This document shows, piece by piece, positions 49,237 through 60,499 of a stretch of 64,000 nt of DNA (its first letter is position 1; the number at the start of each line of letters is the position of its first letter). Source of the stretch: Isoetes taiwanensis (taxonomy: Eukaryota; Streptophyta; Lycopodiopsida; Isoetales; Isoetaceae); assembly GCA_021234155.1 (NCBI GenBank), contig JAJEKV010000052.1, forward strand, positions 805,933 to 869,932, read 5' to 3'. Position numbers and translations under genes: made by a program. The notes below the pieces were generated by a model. That model saw only the letters and a program-made list of their open reading frames with translations. It was not told the DNA's origin and made no database searches.

Positions 49237-49506
49237 CACGACCACAACCCGGCAACAGGAAGGCCAGACGATTTCATAGAGGTTCGAAGGTCTAATTCAG
49301 AGATATCGCAGTTCCAGACTTCAGTCATGAAACCACTGAGCAGCAGAATCAATGAGGGGCGAAGAAGCTGGGAAACTCTAGGTACAAAAGAACATATGGT
49401 TTACTTATCCATTATACTTCTATTTTGGCTGTTGATTATGCTTCTTCCATCTTTTCTTGCCTTCTATGCCTTAATTGTGCCCTTAAAACAATTTTGGAGT
49501 TCTTGA
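49237..49506 (+). CDS. Candidate terminal exon with C-terminal membrane anchor
   Basis: After a possible acceptor (TTGTTACTGTAG) the plus strand is open for 89 codons to a TGA. The N-terminal half is hydrophilic (DDFIEVRRSNSEISQF, then SSRINEGRRSWETL). It is followed by a hydrophobic stretch of about 32 residues (VYLSIILLFWLLIMLLPSFL onward) that could be a C-terminal transmembrane anchor. There is no start codon, so this would be the last exon of a gene whose other exons I did not find. A competing frame in the first 90 bases is also open. The family is unknown. Confidence 0.3.
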   Translation, partial: HDHNPATGRPDDFIEVRRSNSEISQFQTSVMKPLSSRINEGRRSWETLGTKEHMVYLSIILLFWLLIMLLPSFLAFYALIVPLKQFWSS

Positions 49507-50322
49507 CTGGGGCTCAATATGTTTTCAATTGCAGTTCTTATATGGTAAAACGGGGAAACGGTGAATGCAAGCATGGAGTGGAAGCACAAGAGAGGAAAAA
49601 GTTATTCAAAGACTAGTTAGGGTGCCCAGCGTTGCTGGGCTAGTGTTGAGAGCATGTAAATGATTAAGCCGCAATATAGGGTATGTTATATTTGGAGGTG
49701 CAACAATCGTTGATTTGAAGAAATAATACAGTGCTGCGACGAACATTTCTCTTCACTAACTCACTAATTTTATTAGTTCAAAAGAGTCAACGGGTGCTAA
49801 GCAATACTGAGTGTATAAATGCGTTGGAGTTGCTCATGAATATTGGCATGACAAGGTTGTCAAGTTCTTTCTAGAGGGGTATTAAAACCGTGAAATAAAT
49901 AACAATGAACCGTAGGGTCCATGGGAAATTCATATAGAAAGGCATAGAAACCACTTTAAGTGACCGGCATGGGGTTTTTCGATCCATTCCATACTTGCTT
50001 AGTGCAAATTCCATGGTCAACATGCCTTCTAAGAAACTGTATACGTGGGTGTTTTGGATTACCTCTACACGTTCATGGAATATCCCCTTTATATGTAACT
50101 GTAACACTCACACCCCTTCCCTCCAACCGGTTATGGTCTAGGCTTTGATTACAAAAGCAATCCCAAAATGAAAAAGAAGATATCCATTGATTACTGCCAT
50201 GCCCATAAAAAATTACCATGTATATATCTCTGAAGTTAAATTCTCACCAAATATATTTGCTACAATGGCTCATGCAAAAATACCACATGATATAAGGTTT
50301 CCTTTAGTTTCCTGCCAACATA

Positions 50323-50394
50323 AAGTATGCTTTCATACTACATATTTTACTTGCCATCAAGTATGCTTTCATACTACATATCTTACGTGTCATC
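50323..50394 (+). repeat. 36-base tandem duplication
   Basis: Two adjacent copies beginning aagtatgctttcatactaca, differing at a few positions. Confidence 0.9.
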
Positions 50395-51511
50395 AGAATC
50401 TGTACTCATTATTTCTAACAATTGCACCTACACAAAGTATTACATTCGTACAAAAATGTTGCTCCTTTGTAGTCCCAAATGCAAGAGTTCCTCATATGAA
50501 GCAATGCATGAGAATCTTGTATTCTATGAGTGAATGTACATACATTTAATATATTACATAGAGATTGTAATAATGATTGATGACACCAAGTGCTTGGGAT
50601 GTGGAAGGAGAGAAGAAAAACCTATATCAATGCGAAGGCGATAGCGAAGGAGGAGGGACATGAATTTGCCTAATATTTAATAGCCTATCAGATTTTCAGA
50701 AATGGTTTGCACATCCCGGAGATTATCCAAGTAAATATATTAGAATTAGACAGCTTTCTCATAATAAAGGAGACCCATAAACCTCCAAATGGTTAACTAA
50801 AAACACGCTAATGACATGTATGCTTCAGGTTTGAGTTTGAGCATACTCAAGCTCCATTGGCGTACAATGCCATTGTCCGCAATAGGCGGTTGCAAGAATG
50901 AGAAATCTTTGAAGTGAAAACATAAGAGGAAAAATTCAAGCTCAAGGTTACCTTTAACTATTTTAGCATGTTTCGTCAAATTCCGGCTTATCACCGCCAT
51001 AATGCATTTCGGAAAAATTGCTTGGGTAGATAACCCGATTACCAACTTCTAATTCAACGTTGGCTACATTTTATCTTATGCATCTACAACCTGCAATATT
51101 ATGCATAAGTTCAACATTGCAAAGGCTGGTCCTCCGGATGCATTCAACGTAACAATGAACAATGATCTTTGTAAGAACCTATGACCATTTGCATTAGCCA
51201 TTATAAAGAAGAAGGCGCACAAATATAAAGAGGTCTATGTCACCTCAGTCAACCTACGGCTCAAACTTCATTTATCCTAGAACGCATAAAACTGGACTTA
51301 ACATGACTTATCTCAATGTATTATGGCAGAAATCAGTAATGGCATGACCAGATTGATTCCGCACACTGCTAACATAACCTAATATTTTACTTTATCATGT
51401 CATAAAATTTGATGCAATTCAGTCAAAATTGCCACATCTTCAAAATGGCTCACCACAGCCGAGACCCGAGAGTGAAATGGCTTAAATCACACTTCAAAGT
51501 CATGTTTTCGA

Positions 51512-51567
51512 GCATATACTGACATATACTTGGAATATGCCACAAACCCACATGGATGAGGGTAAAT
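51512..51567 (-). repeat. Palindrome-associated motif, copy 3 (partial)
   Basis: The minus-strand reading contains catgtgggtttgtggcatat and an agtatatgtcagtatatgc tail, comparable with 16,640-16,690 and 40,892-40,955. The palindrome itself is missing. Confidence 0.45.
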
Positions 51568-52395
51568 ATAATATAGCTGGCATAGGATCTGTAAGACCAC
51601 AAGGAAAGCTATACCTCAAAGCTAATCAACTCTCAGTCTCCAGGATGGATCGATGGATGGAGCTAAAAAAGGTAGCGGTTAAAAGGCAGCCAAGCCAGTT
51701 GAAACTTTTGGCATAAGATGAAGTTTAAACTTTTTGTGGCATGCGATGTAGTTCTTGTTTTCCTGGCAGTGGAAATGGCATTAACTATATCTAAAATTTG
51801 CCTTTGAAGTACTTGAAGCAATAATCAAATGCTTCAAGTACTTGGTAGTAGATTGTTCATCTATGTCAATCATATTATTGTCCATAAATATTTGGCATCC
51901 TAGGAATTGGTGCCCTAGTGGTGCATCGCTCATCTCTCAATAACCAAAATCTTTTCCTAGCTGTTGTCATCATTGTTGTTTATGGATAAGGTATGTCTGG
52001 TTGCTTTTGTGTATCTATGGAAGCCCGCGGTACTCTCTGTGCTGGGTGTTGCTAATATTTCACAATTGCTAATTGAGCCCATGATATTGTAATAAAAATT
52101 ATACTTATTTTTCTATGATGTCGAAATGTCACACAAATCCTCTATACATCATCACATGTACATATATCGACGGACAAGCAGAGGCCCAATGAGTAAAGAA
52201 ACATGCCTAAGCATAAGAGCGCACATCAAAAAATACCCCTCAAAGATCAATCGCCTCTTACAAGGGGCAAGTGAAGAATACCAGTACGACTTAGCAATGT
52301 GACCTTGAGCTTCTTGGACATTTTTTGCCAAGAAACTTGTCGAATGCCGCATGCCAATACGGACCTTGGAAAAGGCTTTATGGCCTTTTTTCACC

Positions 52396-52422
52396 AAAAA
52401 AAAAAAAAAAAAAAAAAAAAAA
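52396..52422. repeat. 27-base A run
   Basis: A poly(A) tract that could mark the 3' end of a retroposed sequence on the plus strand. No SINE boxes or gene sequence were recognised upstream. Confidence 0.6.
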
Positions 52423-53074
52423 GATCATTCCTGAATCTTAGGGTGATGACTTTAGAAAAAGTTTGAAACTTCGAATTTAATGGTTTGTTAGGATGCATAG
52501 ACACAAGAAAATAAAAAATCACCCAAATGTTATAGAAAGATTTCCCATTAATTTAAAAACAAAAAAATGGCCAAACTGTTATAGTAAGTTTTTCTATTAA
52601 TTTCAAATTCGCCAGCCTATGAAGTCGAGGACAGGAAATATTTGCCTTTGAATCGATAGAAGGTTCGCTTTTGACTTGATAACTAGTGAATAGTTGTTCT
52701 TTTTCTAAAGTTTTATAATAACCTACTTTATTTTTGTGCAGTAATATGAAGTTGAGTATAAAATAGGTATTACATTCCAGGCATTCCTACGTTATAGAAA
52801 TCACCTTCCATGCATTCATTATAGATGTAAAGGTAGAATTTTTCTTCTATCATTGGAAGCTGCACATTCCTATTGTGTTCTTACAGGAATTTCACATGGC
52901 ACACAAAATGCAACTTCATTTTGCAAAATTTATCTAAATGGGGCTTAAATCTAGTGGTTGAACTTGTGAAGCAGAGATTGAATCTTGAAGATAAACTTTG
53001 CTACAACATGCCACAGCTTGTTTATCACGGCTAATAAGTGTCATCGCCTGTTTATCACGATGTTTATTATCATG

Positions 53075-54847
53075 CTACCACGCATCCGCCCCATCTAGCC
53101 CCAGTAAGCCTTGCTCCATATGCTCCACTAGATCGGCAGACTTGAACCAGCTCATCTAATTCTGGACAACTATTTCACCACAAGTTCCGCCAAGAAATCA
53201 CAACATAGAATTTTATGAGATAGCCATCTTTAAATTAAACATGCCTGCACTCATATAAATCCTTGCAGCTGGTATGACTTTCATTCATGAGCTTTCCCAA
53301 TTTCTGCAGCACTTCATCGTCACTGCAGCATAGGAACCATTGTACAACTTTTTGAGTATAACATGAAAACAGAAAATGCACTTGCTCTCTGAACCTTCAC
53401 AGGTACGAAATTGACAAGTTAGACAAATTCTATTCTGAACCTTCACAGGTACGAAATTGACAAGTTAGACAAATACCTTTCACGGAATCACGTAATATAG
53501 ATTAATTGACAGAATTGAGGAGTTGGATGCATGCAGAGACTATTTGACCTGATATAACTTGTAATGTTTAGCCACAGATAGCACTGCCAAGAAACTTGGC
53601 ACTTTCCCTAATACTATATCAAGTTTTTCCTTGGACATTCTTCAATTTCTTCAAGCGTAAATGGCTCCTTGTGTAAGAATTCTGTAAAAGCCCATATAGA
53701 TTCTTGAGCCACAACTCTATAGAATGTTGTTGCATCAAAAGCAACTACGGTTTATGTGGCTGCCTCTACAACAATTATTGGATCCATAGACCCATGGGAA
53801 GTGAATATGAAACACACATTCCTTCAACATCGGACGAGGGTTGACCTTGTCCTAAGCGCTTCAGCCCGACATTCCCGGCTTTACACCAAGAATCATCGCA
53901 AAGAGGCATCTCCAAATTATTAATCTCAATTTCGACAAAGACTACAATGCATAAGATATTGCCATTGGAAGCAACATTGAAAGTAAATCAAAACTCACCG
54001 CATCAATCTACATTCAACAACTTTGTTTTTGTAATTTGTTGCAAGATGGGATGACTTTATTTGACTCTGTCAAATTGTTTGCTATCACAAATGTACCACG
54101 TTTTGGAAGACAAACATTCGACCCGATGGGGTTAAAATCAATCAACAATGCTACTTACGGTCTTGCCATAATAGAAATTGCCGGCACATTCATATAGTTG
54201 CCCATGGTTAAGCGGCCTAATCGATGATATTAAAAGCCATGGTACTTAAAACCTAATTTGTGGTACCTGATCCATTCCACCCAGATTGCGTCCCAACATG
54301 CCTCTCACACTTACAAGCAAACTCGATATTTCTTTACGCGGATAAGATAGTACGCAATCAGATGTGTTCTTACAAAACTGAATTGGTGCAACAGTCACAT
54401 GAACCATCCCCGGAGTTTACAACCACCATATTAACTCTATTGAACTGGACCTTCACTACCCAATAGTGACAGTGAAAAGAAAGCAATCCTACAGAGATAC
54501 ATCAAATGACCCTTGAAAAATCCTACCCAAGTACCTTAGGGGAGAGCTAAAATAGCAACAATTGATGCACACACCAATGCAGAAGAACTGGAAAGCCCTC
54601 CCCATGTGAAATTGACATTCATAAAAGGAACGAAAGCAGCACCTTAGAAAAATTTAAACCAAGCGCCACCATAATAGCAACAAATACTGCTTGAGAATGG
54701 AGGATCAACAATTTAAATAAATAAATTTAACATGGATAGTTCAACAATTGAAGAACTTAGACACGTTGGAAATATGTGAAGAAAGTAGACCAGTGATGTT
54801 AAAAAAGGGATTCTAATAGAGAAAAAGCATGTTCAGAAAGGGATGTT
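53075..54847 (-). pseudogene. GALK1: Galactokinase gene copy B (5' exons missing)
   Basis: The minus-strand exons match galactokinase. The GHMP ATP-binding motif GLSSSSALVCASIVAILAL lies at about 54,603-54,543. CERHVGTQSGG and MDQ (with indels) end at 54,267. The 54,181-53,999 exon encodes ISIMARP, LIDFNPI, GTFVIANNLTES and NYKNKVVECRLM at a GTGAGT donor. The 53,909-53,549 exon holds SDVEGMCVSYS, FTEFLHKEPFTLEEIEE and VPSFLAVLSVAKHYKLYQ. The 53,394-53,245 exon has DDEVLQKLGKLMNESHTSCK and DLYEC. The last (53,169 to about 53,075) has [18 protein letters not shown] and WGGCVVA. The splice AG plus T gives the expected SCPEL. The first exons and the 5' part of the GYDAHPF exon are absent, replaced by block X. 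Better preserved than copy A but still carrying indels. Confidence 0.85.
53389..53474 (+). repeat. 46-base tandem duplication unique to copy B
   Basis: The segment starting ctgaaccttcacaggtacga is repeated directly. Copy A (about 38,675-38,710) has it once. It falls at the exon boundary at 53,394 and may disturb splicing. Confidence 0.85.
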
Positions 54848-55645
54848 CATTATTGCTAGATTTCTGCCTCTTAAAGTTTTTCTATAAAGTGGTATTTTTA
54901 TGTTTTCCTATAAAGTGGTATTTTTGGTCAGGAGCAGATCCAGTTAACCTTTTGTTAACAAGAGTTTTCTCAATTTTGCATGATGGTTTGCTATTGTTCC
55001 GGGGAATTACCCGGACCAAACCCCGCCACCCTTTAAAAAAAAATTGCAATTTAACATAAAAACTTACAGGCTAGGATTTATCCTCACCTTTTGATCTAAC
55101 GGTTGAGATCTGCTACACCAAATCCACTTTTTGCCACCTTCCTTGCACATTCCTGACAAAGATTAAGGGCTAGGATTTCTCCTCCCCTTTTGATCCAACA
55201 GTCTGAGGATGTAGTGCATGCCCCACATGCATGCCTATGCATTGCCCCCATGGAGATCAATGGCTACAGCTTCGCCATCTCGCAGCTTTCACAATGAATG
55301 GCTTAGATGCATTTAAATATATAACAATCTAAATAAGACATGTCTTATTTTTATAGTGAAAAGCGCTTTTAATAGGTGGTCAAAACCTCATTAGTTAAAA
55401 TATTATGTGACTTTTAGAAATAACCGTGGAAAAAGGGCATAAAGACCTGAAATCTACCAGATCATTAACCAAATGCAGACCTATTTCTGACCTAGATCGG
55501 ACTCGGAGTCAGGGAAAATTTTAAGGGATCTATAATTTTGTATAAGTATAATGAATTGGCTATTCCTTGTAAAACATGCCATAAAAGTGTAGCCTGAACT
55601 GGCCATTTTCCTACTTCTTTCTAATGTGGTTACAACCCAATTAGC
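54848..55645. repeat. Block X, copy B
   Basis: Matches 37,556-38,373 in the same orientation. It contains two related gatcaaaaggtgaggat-type segments on the minus strand. On that strand it precedes galactokinase copy B, whereas in copy A it follows the gene. No coding frame. Confidence 0.85.
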
Positions 55646-57109
55646 AATTTTTGAACCAAATATCTAGTAATGTGTAGCCCAAATGGAGATTTTTTAGGTA
55701 GAACCTTATTCAATATGAGCTAGTTGCCCAAACATAAAGAAGTCGCGATCCTATATATCATGTATTAAAGTTATATGTTGTATGAATTTAATTTTATACC
55801 CCATCTTAAAGTAAAAAAAGCGAAAATGTTCACAATGCTACACAAAATGATTTAATAAAATTGCTCCAAATTATGTATGCATTCAACTTCGATGTATAAA
55901 GATCTTCTACAAATGAAGCCATTCATAATAATTCAATCACCACCTCTATTTGCTCTCATTTTAAATCTAATGACCATCTAACCTGATTGTTGACGCCCTT
56001 GTTTTCAGTATTTTGCTTTTGCTCCTTTGATAAAATTTGCTTGTCTTTCAACAATGCACAGATTGGTGGTAGGGAGAATCGGATGCCGGAGTCTTTGTAA
56101 AGAGCAAAGAAAATTGCCTCAACATTTGATTTTCCAAAAGAGCAGGATTATTCTTAGTTGGTAAATATATCTAGGAATAATTTTTTTTAATAATATTGGC
56201 CCCCCATACCTGGCGAATTTATGAGGGGGCCTCTTAATGAATTAGGATGTGGCGGAAAGTAAGGTATTATGGGATTTGGCTAAGTGGCTAAATAGCCATT
56301 CTATAAATATATGTAGTTCTCACCTGGGACTAAATTGGCCCCAAAATCGATACCTCTCCAATTAGCAAACATCTAATTGGCCATTCTAATGTCGTAATAG
56401 GCAATAAAGTGCCACGAAATGACGAGATGTAGTCCATAGGTGAGGCATCCTACTCAAGCCGGCCGTCGCGTTTTGCCAGAACCAGTAATTTGTGGCCAAA
56501 TGACCCGCTGGGCCACTAAAATTTTCGGTGGTCGAAGTCTGCCAAATCAGACTCAACTCGGTTGGGTCAACAATACCCAAAAAGAAAAAAAAAAGGGGGA
56601 TTTCTCCCTTGTCATTCTATTGTAGTTCGTAGGCATTGAAAATGCCGAAACAAAGTATAGTATTTCAAAGAAATGAAAGCAACTAAATTTTTCAGAACTC
56701 TGTGTTCCGACCATAGGAGACCTTACAAGAGGTAAATATTTTGTTGGGCTTCCACTATTTTTTTCATACTAGAATCATGCTTCCCGTCTCTGCGATCGAA
56801 GACTGTGAATAATATGCCTCTTCTTCTGTGCATAGCTTAACAAGTAAATGCCCATATTCTGTAGTTGGTCCTCTGCAACAGCTTAGACCTCTTCTTTTGT
56901 GCTCAGCAATGAAACATGCAAAATCTGTTATTCAAATAGAACGAGTCATATCTGAGGCTTCTGTTTCTAAACTAGAGGGCTCCTTATTTTAGTTTGCCTG
57001 CAAATCTGAGGACTTTATTTTATGCTTGTTTAGGAACTTTATTACAGTGATAATAGTGTCGATGTCAACGTATAACTTCCTCTTCTTACATCAATTCCTC
57101 CTCTCTAGC
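55646..57109. other. AT-rich stretch, no gene
   Basis: No coherent frame or element ends were recognised. Composition becomes pyrimidine-rich near the LINE start. Confidence 0.4.
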
Positions 57110-57161
57110 GCCCTGCCCCCTTGATTTGCCCCTTTCTGGCTTTCTCTCTCTAGGATTTACA

Positions 57162-57369
57162 GTCTCTCTCTAGCCCCAAACCCCTAAAAGGTGCTCTGAC
57201 CTACGTTTTTGGTCCCCAAATTGGATTCTGAGCGCAATTTTGTATGCCAGAGACCCCCACGGTCTCTCTCTAGCCCCAAAACCCCCAAACCCCTAAAAGG
57301 TGCTCTGACCTACGTTTTTTGGTCCCCAAATTGGATTCTGAGCGCAATTTTGTATGCCAGAGACCCCAC
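57162..57369 (+). repeat. 109-base tandem repeat in the LINE 5' region
   Basis: Two copies start at 57,162 and about 57,262-57,271 and share tctctctctagcccc, ctaaaaggtgctctgaccta, ggtccccaaattggattctg and gcgcaattttgtatgccaga. The second copy has an extra acccccaa. Such 5' monomers can act as promoters in some LINE families; here that role is inferred. Confidence 0.8.
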
Positions 57370-57557
57370 TGCCTTTGGAAGTCAGCGCACAGAATAATGT
57401 TGAGTTAGGCTTCAACATTTGCCTGACATTGCCATAGCCCAACCAACTACCTCTTGGCCTTCCCTAGCCTGGCCACAGCCATGCCATAGCCTGCCACACC
57501 TGACAAGCCCCTGCCATAGCCTACCTAAACCTTATTTGACGTGCCATACCCCAAGTC

Positions 57558-58830
57558 ATGGCCACAGAAGCAGCCCAGTGTCCGGACTCACCCCTAGGGG
57601 TGAGCTTCCCGCAGACCACGACTCCCACCTCGGGCAAACCCGGCAACTCGCTGACCTCCCTTGGCCGAGCCCGCTTCGGCTGGAAAACCAAGAAGGGCCA
57701 CCAAGGAAGCGGCCCCGTGCAGATGCAATGGGCAAGGGAGACATATCCTCCATGAAGAAGGAGGCCCGGGCCAAGGCCCATACAGCCAGCGCTTCGGCCG
57801 GGGAAAAGTTATTGCCAGCCCCCCTGGGGCCCCTCCGCTGGCGGAACCTTGGGCCGCCATCCAAGCTGGGGGTTGAGGCCAATAGTGCCCGCATTGGGGG
57901 CACGGAGACGGAGATGGAGTGCGCACATCCCGTGTTTGCGTGAAGATGGTTGGTGATAGCAAAACAATAGATCGGCCGAAGTTGGAGACCCAAGCACAGG
58001 ATGGATGGATGACAGCATCCGCTTGGTGCACTTTGAGAGACAGCAAGACCGGCAAGTGCTCGCAGACATGCAGGCTTGCGTGGATACCCCGGACGCCGCG
58101 AGACCCGGGGGCGAGAACCGGCAGCCATGAGACACTTGTAATCACGCCTCTACCAAGCAAGAGACGAGGTCGAGGAGGCCAATGCTATGGAAGATTCGCA
58201 TGAGCACACTCCGGGTTGGTTGAGGAGGCTACCGCTACCAAGAAGAGGTTAGGCGGCCTTTGGAAGTTAACGTAACACCGAAGCGCCCGCCGGAGAAGGA
58301 TTTTGCACGGACCGGAAATGCAGAGCTCCAATGCGTTGCCGCTGCTCAAAGAACCTCGGGCCTCCCGTGCGCAGGCGCATGAACAATGGCGGCCGCGACG
58401 CGGGAGATGGCAAGACGGGACCAAGCCTTGCAAGAGGCGAGCTCAGACGGAAGAGAACGAAGCCGCGGACATGACCATACAGCATAAGCCCAACAACCTA
58501 CAAGACGTCAATCGGGATCACCTGGTCAACCTGAACGTCGACAGCCGCAGCCCCGCCCTCCCGCACCATCATCACGCGTGCCGCCACCAGGCCAGTGGGC
58601 CACCTGCCCACCGGACGAGCTCCATGAGCACAGCGGCGGAGCCACAACTGGTAGTTCGGGACTGTTTGGAAGAGGCTGGGGAGAATCTCACCGGGAAGAT
58701 ACACACACGAGATCCTTGGGTGCATGATGTTTCCTGGTCCAGGACCTGTTTAGGTTACGCGACCAGCCCGGCATGGGGTCCAGCGTCCAGGCCACAGCCG
58801 AGTCGTGGCTGGGATCTTACTCCAGTGTAA
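57558..58830 (+). pseudogene. LINE ORF1 remnant
   Basis: A candidate start is ATG at 57,558 (MATEAAQCPDSPLG). The frame shifts near 57,700 into a Lys/Arg/Ala-rich segment (RKRPRADAMGKGDISSMKKE) ending at a TGA near 57,941. Further basic and Glu/Gln-rich open stretches follow to about 58,830 (YQARDEVEEANAMED and AHEQWRPRRGRWQDG), suggesting a coiled-coil and nucleic-acid-binding protein. No RRM or CCHC knuckle is clear. The region is open in several frames because of high GC, so assignment is tentative. Confidence 0.4.
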
Positions 58831-59159
58831 TAGGAGGCACGCAGGCGGGAGTTTGCCAGGGTCAGGGACACCCACCGTCGACCAACACCTTTCGACCAAA
58901 TGCTACCCCCTGGCGCCTCCGCCCGATCCCTGCGCAATGCCCCTACAACTTCGGTCTACTCATTTCGGCCAAATGCGCCCTGGCGCGCCGATTGCCTCCG
59001 CTTCTGCTTGTTCGAAGTCTGCCCCCGCAACTCAGTCTGCTCCCGTTGCTGGTCCATCCATGACACACACTACACAAGCATCTCCGACTGCTCAATAGGA
59101 ACTGTGCCTCCGGGTGGTGGTCTAAAACTGTCGGGATTTCCCGTGGTAGAAGGGCGATA

Positions 59160-59900
59160 GCCTCAATTCAGTAGTTGTGGACATCATGGAGACATGGGAA
59201 CACCCAGGCCACATGCTGCCCGATCTGCCAGGATACCAGCATTTTTCAGTGTTCAATGGTCGTACAGGGAGACGTGGGCACGGTGGGGTCGCCTGCTACT
59301 ACTGGGTAGCCTTGGCACATTTGGTTTCCCTCCAAAAGACCGCCAGCCATAACCGCTACTTGTGGGTCCGAGAGCACCACCTGGTGGAGATCCTCTCTTC
59401 CTAGCTGCTTGCTACTTTCCCTATGCAGAGAGTCCCTTATATCACAGCCACCCAGAGGTGGACAGGATGGACCCGTATATCTATATGATGACATACAGCA
59501 GCACAAGCGGATGGGCAGAGTCATGCTCCTTGGAGACTTCAATGCGTGGATAGGGGTGGAATAGGCCATGCAGCTAGACCCCTCGCGCGAATGGCGTCTT
59601 TGCGATTGCGTCCGCCAGAGGCGGCTTGCCCGCGGCACTTTCGGATGACCGGTCAGGTCACCCCGCCGAAAGACAATTGCTCCTCATGTATCTTTGATGC
59701 GCTCATATGCAATGGCCCCTTCCTTTGGTACACTTGTAGACAGGACAATCACGTCGGCGGAACTAGTGTTGTGGATTATGTCATAGTGGCTTGCGCGGGA
59801 TGTACACCTTGTCAGCCATTTTCCGTCGTCGCAGCGGGCGGTCGGGCGAGGAGGCCGATTTCGGATCACCTCCCACTCTATGCTTTGGCTGGCCAGCCCG
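59160..59900 (+). pseudogene. LINE ORF2 apurinic-type endonuclease domain
   Basis: From LPDLPGYQHFSVFNGRTG (about 59,215) through HGGVACYY, the frame shifts to ACYFPYAESPLY and then VMLLGDFNAW (59,520-59,550), TSVVDYVIV (59,764-59,788) and ISDHLPLYA (59,858-59,881). These are the conserved GDFN, xxDY and SDH motifs of the exonuclease-endonuclease-phosphatase fold that nicks target DNA for reverse transcription. At least three frameshifts interrupt it. Confidence 0.8.
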
Positions 59901-60499
59901 GCCGTTCACGGCCCCCGTGCGCAGCACCTTGCGGGCTACCGGTTGTGCTTGGATTATGGGCGGAGGGTTACGCCCGACATGCTCTGAAGCCCTCCCGACG
60001 GCAGTTCGTGGGCCCCTGCACGCTAGAGCGACAAACCGACCAGCTGGTTGAGCTCCCACCGAGCAGGCGAGCCGGGTGCTTTGGGAGACCTCCCCACACT
60101 AGAATCGAGGCCGCCAACCACCGTTACAAGCGGTGAGTGTAAGGAACGAACGCCGCACTCAGATCTCATCGTGGATCCGACACCGAAATTTCGCAGCCAC
60201 GACCATTGCGCGCCTTCCTCAAGGAACAAAGGCAAGGTACCCGGCAAGGCACCAAGGAGAAACGTTCGGCCTACTAGGCGCCCACCCAAGAACTTTCGCG
60301 GTAGGGGTACTCTGAAGCCAGCCGCGGCCTACGAGGAACATCCGGCGAGCAATGGGAGTGCGGTACAATGGCTTTATGATCCCGGAACATTGCAGCCAGA
60401 TGTGCCCCCGGCGCAGATGGGCCTACCGCGGTGATCACGAGAAAGAAGATGTCAAAGAGGCCTGATACCGGCTAACGGGAAGCGGCCGAACTTAGGCGG

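Larger units (their letters stand above)
49507..53074. other. AT-rich stretch with small repeats, no gene confirmed
   Basis: Contains a 36-base exact-type tandem duplication (50,323-50,394), a third copy of the dispersed palindrome-associated motif (51,512-51,567, minus) and a 27-base A run (52,396-52,422). The plus-strand 120-codon frame at 50,187-50,549 includes the tandem duplication and has no recognisable domain. Confidence 0.4.

Noticed and set aside
49535..49615. Alternative last exon (SYMVKRGNGECKHGVEAQER frame) after an ATTGCAG acceptor
   Set aside because: It lies just beyond the stop of the 89-codon membrane-anchor frame, and no upstream exon with matching phase was found. Possible but unsupported.
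52152..52422. SINE ending in the 27-base A run
   Set aside because: No A/B box-like promoter or tRNA-like head was recognised upstream. Only the A run is certain.
57556..58160. Minus-strand ORFs of 188-190 codons opposite LINE ORF1
   Set aside because: High GC keeps several frames open on both strands. The flanking LINE is clearly on the plus strand, and these frames show no domain.
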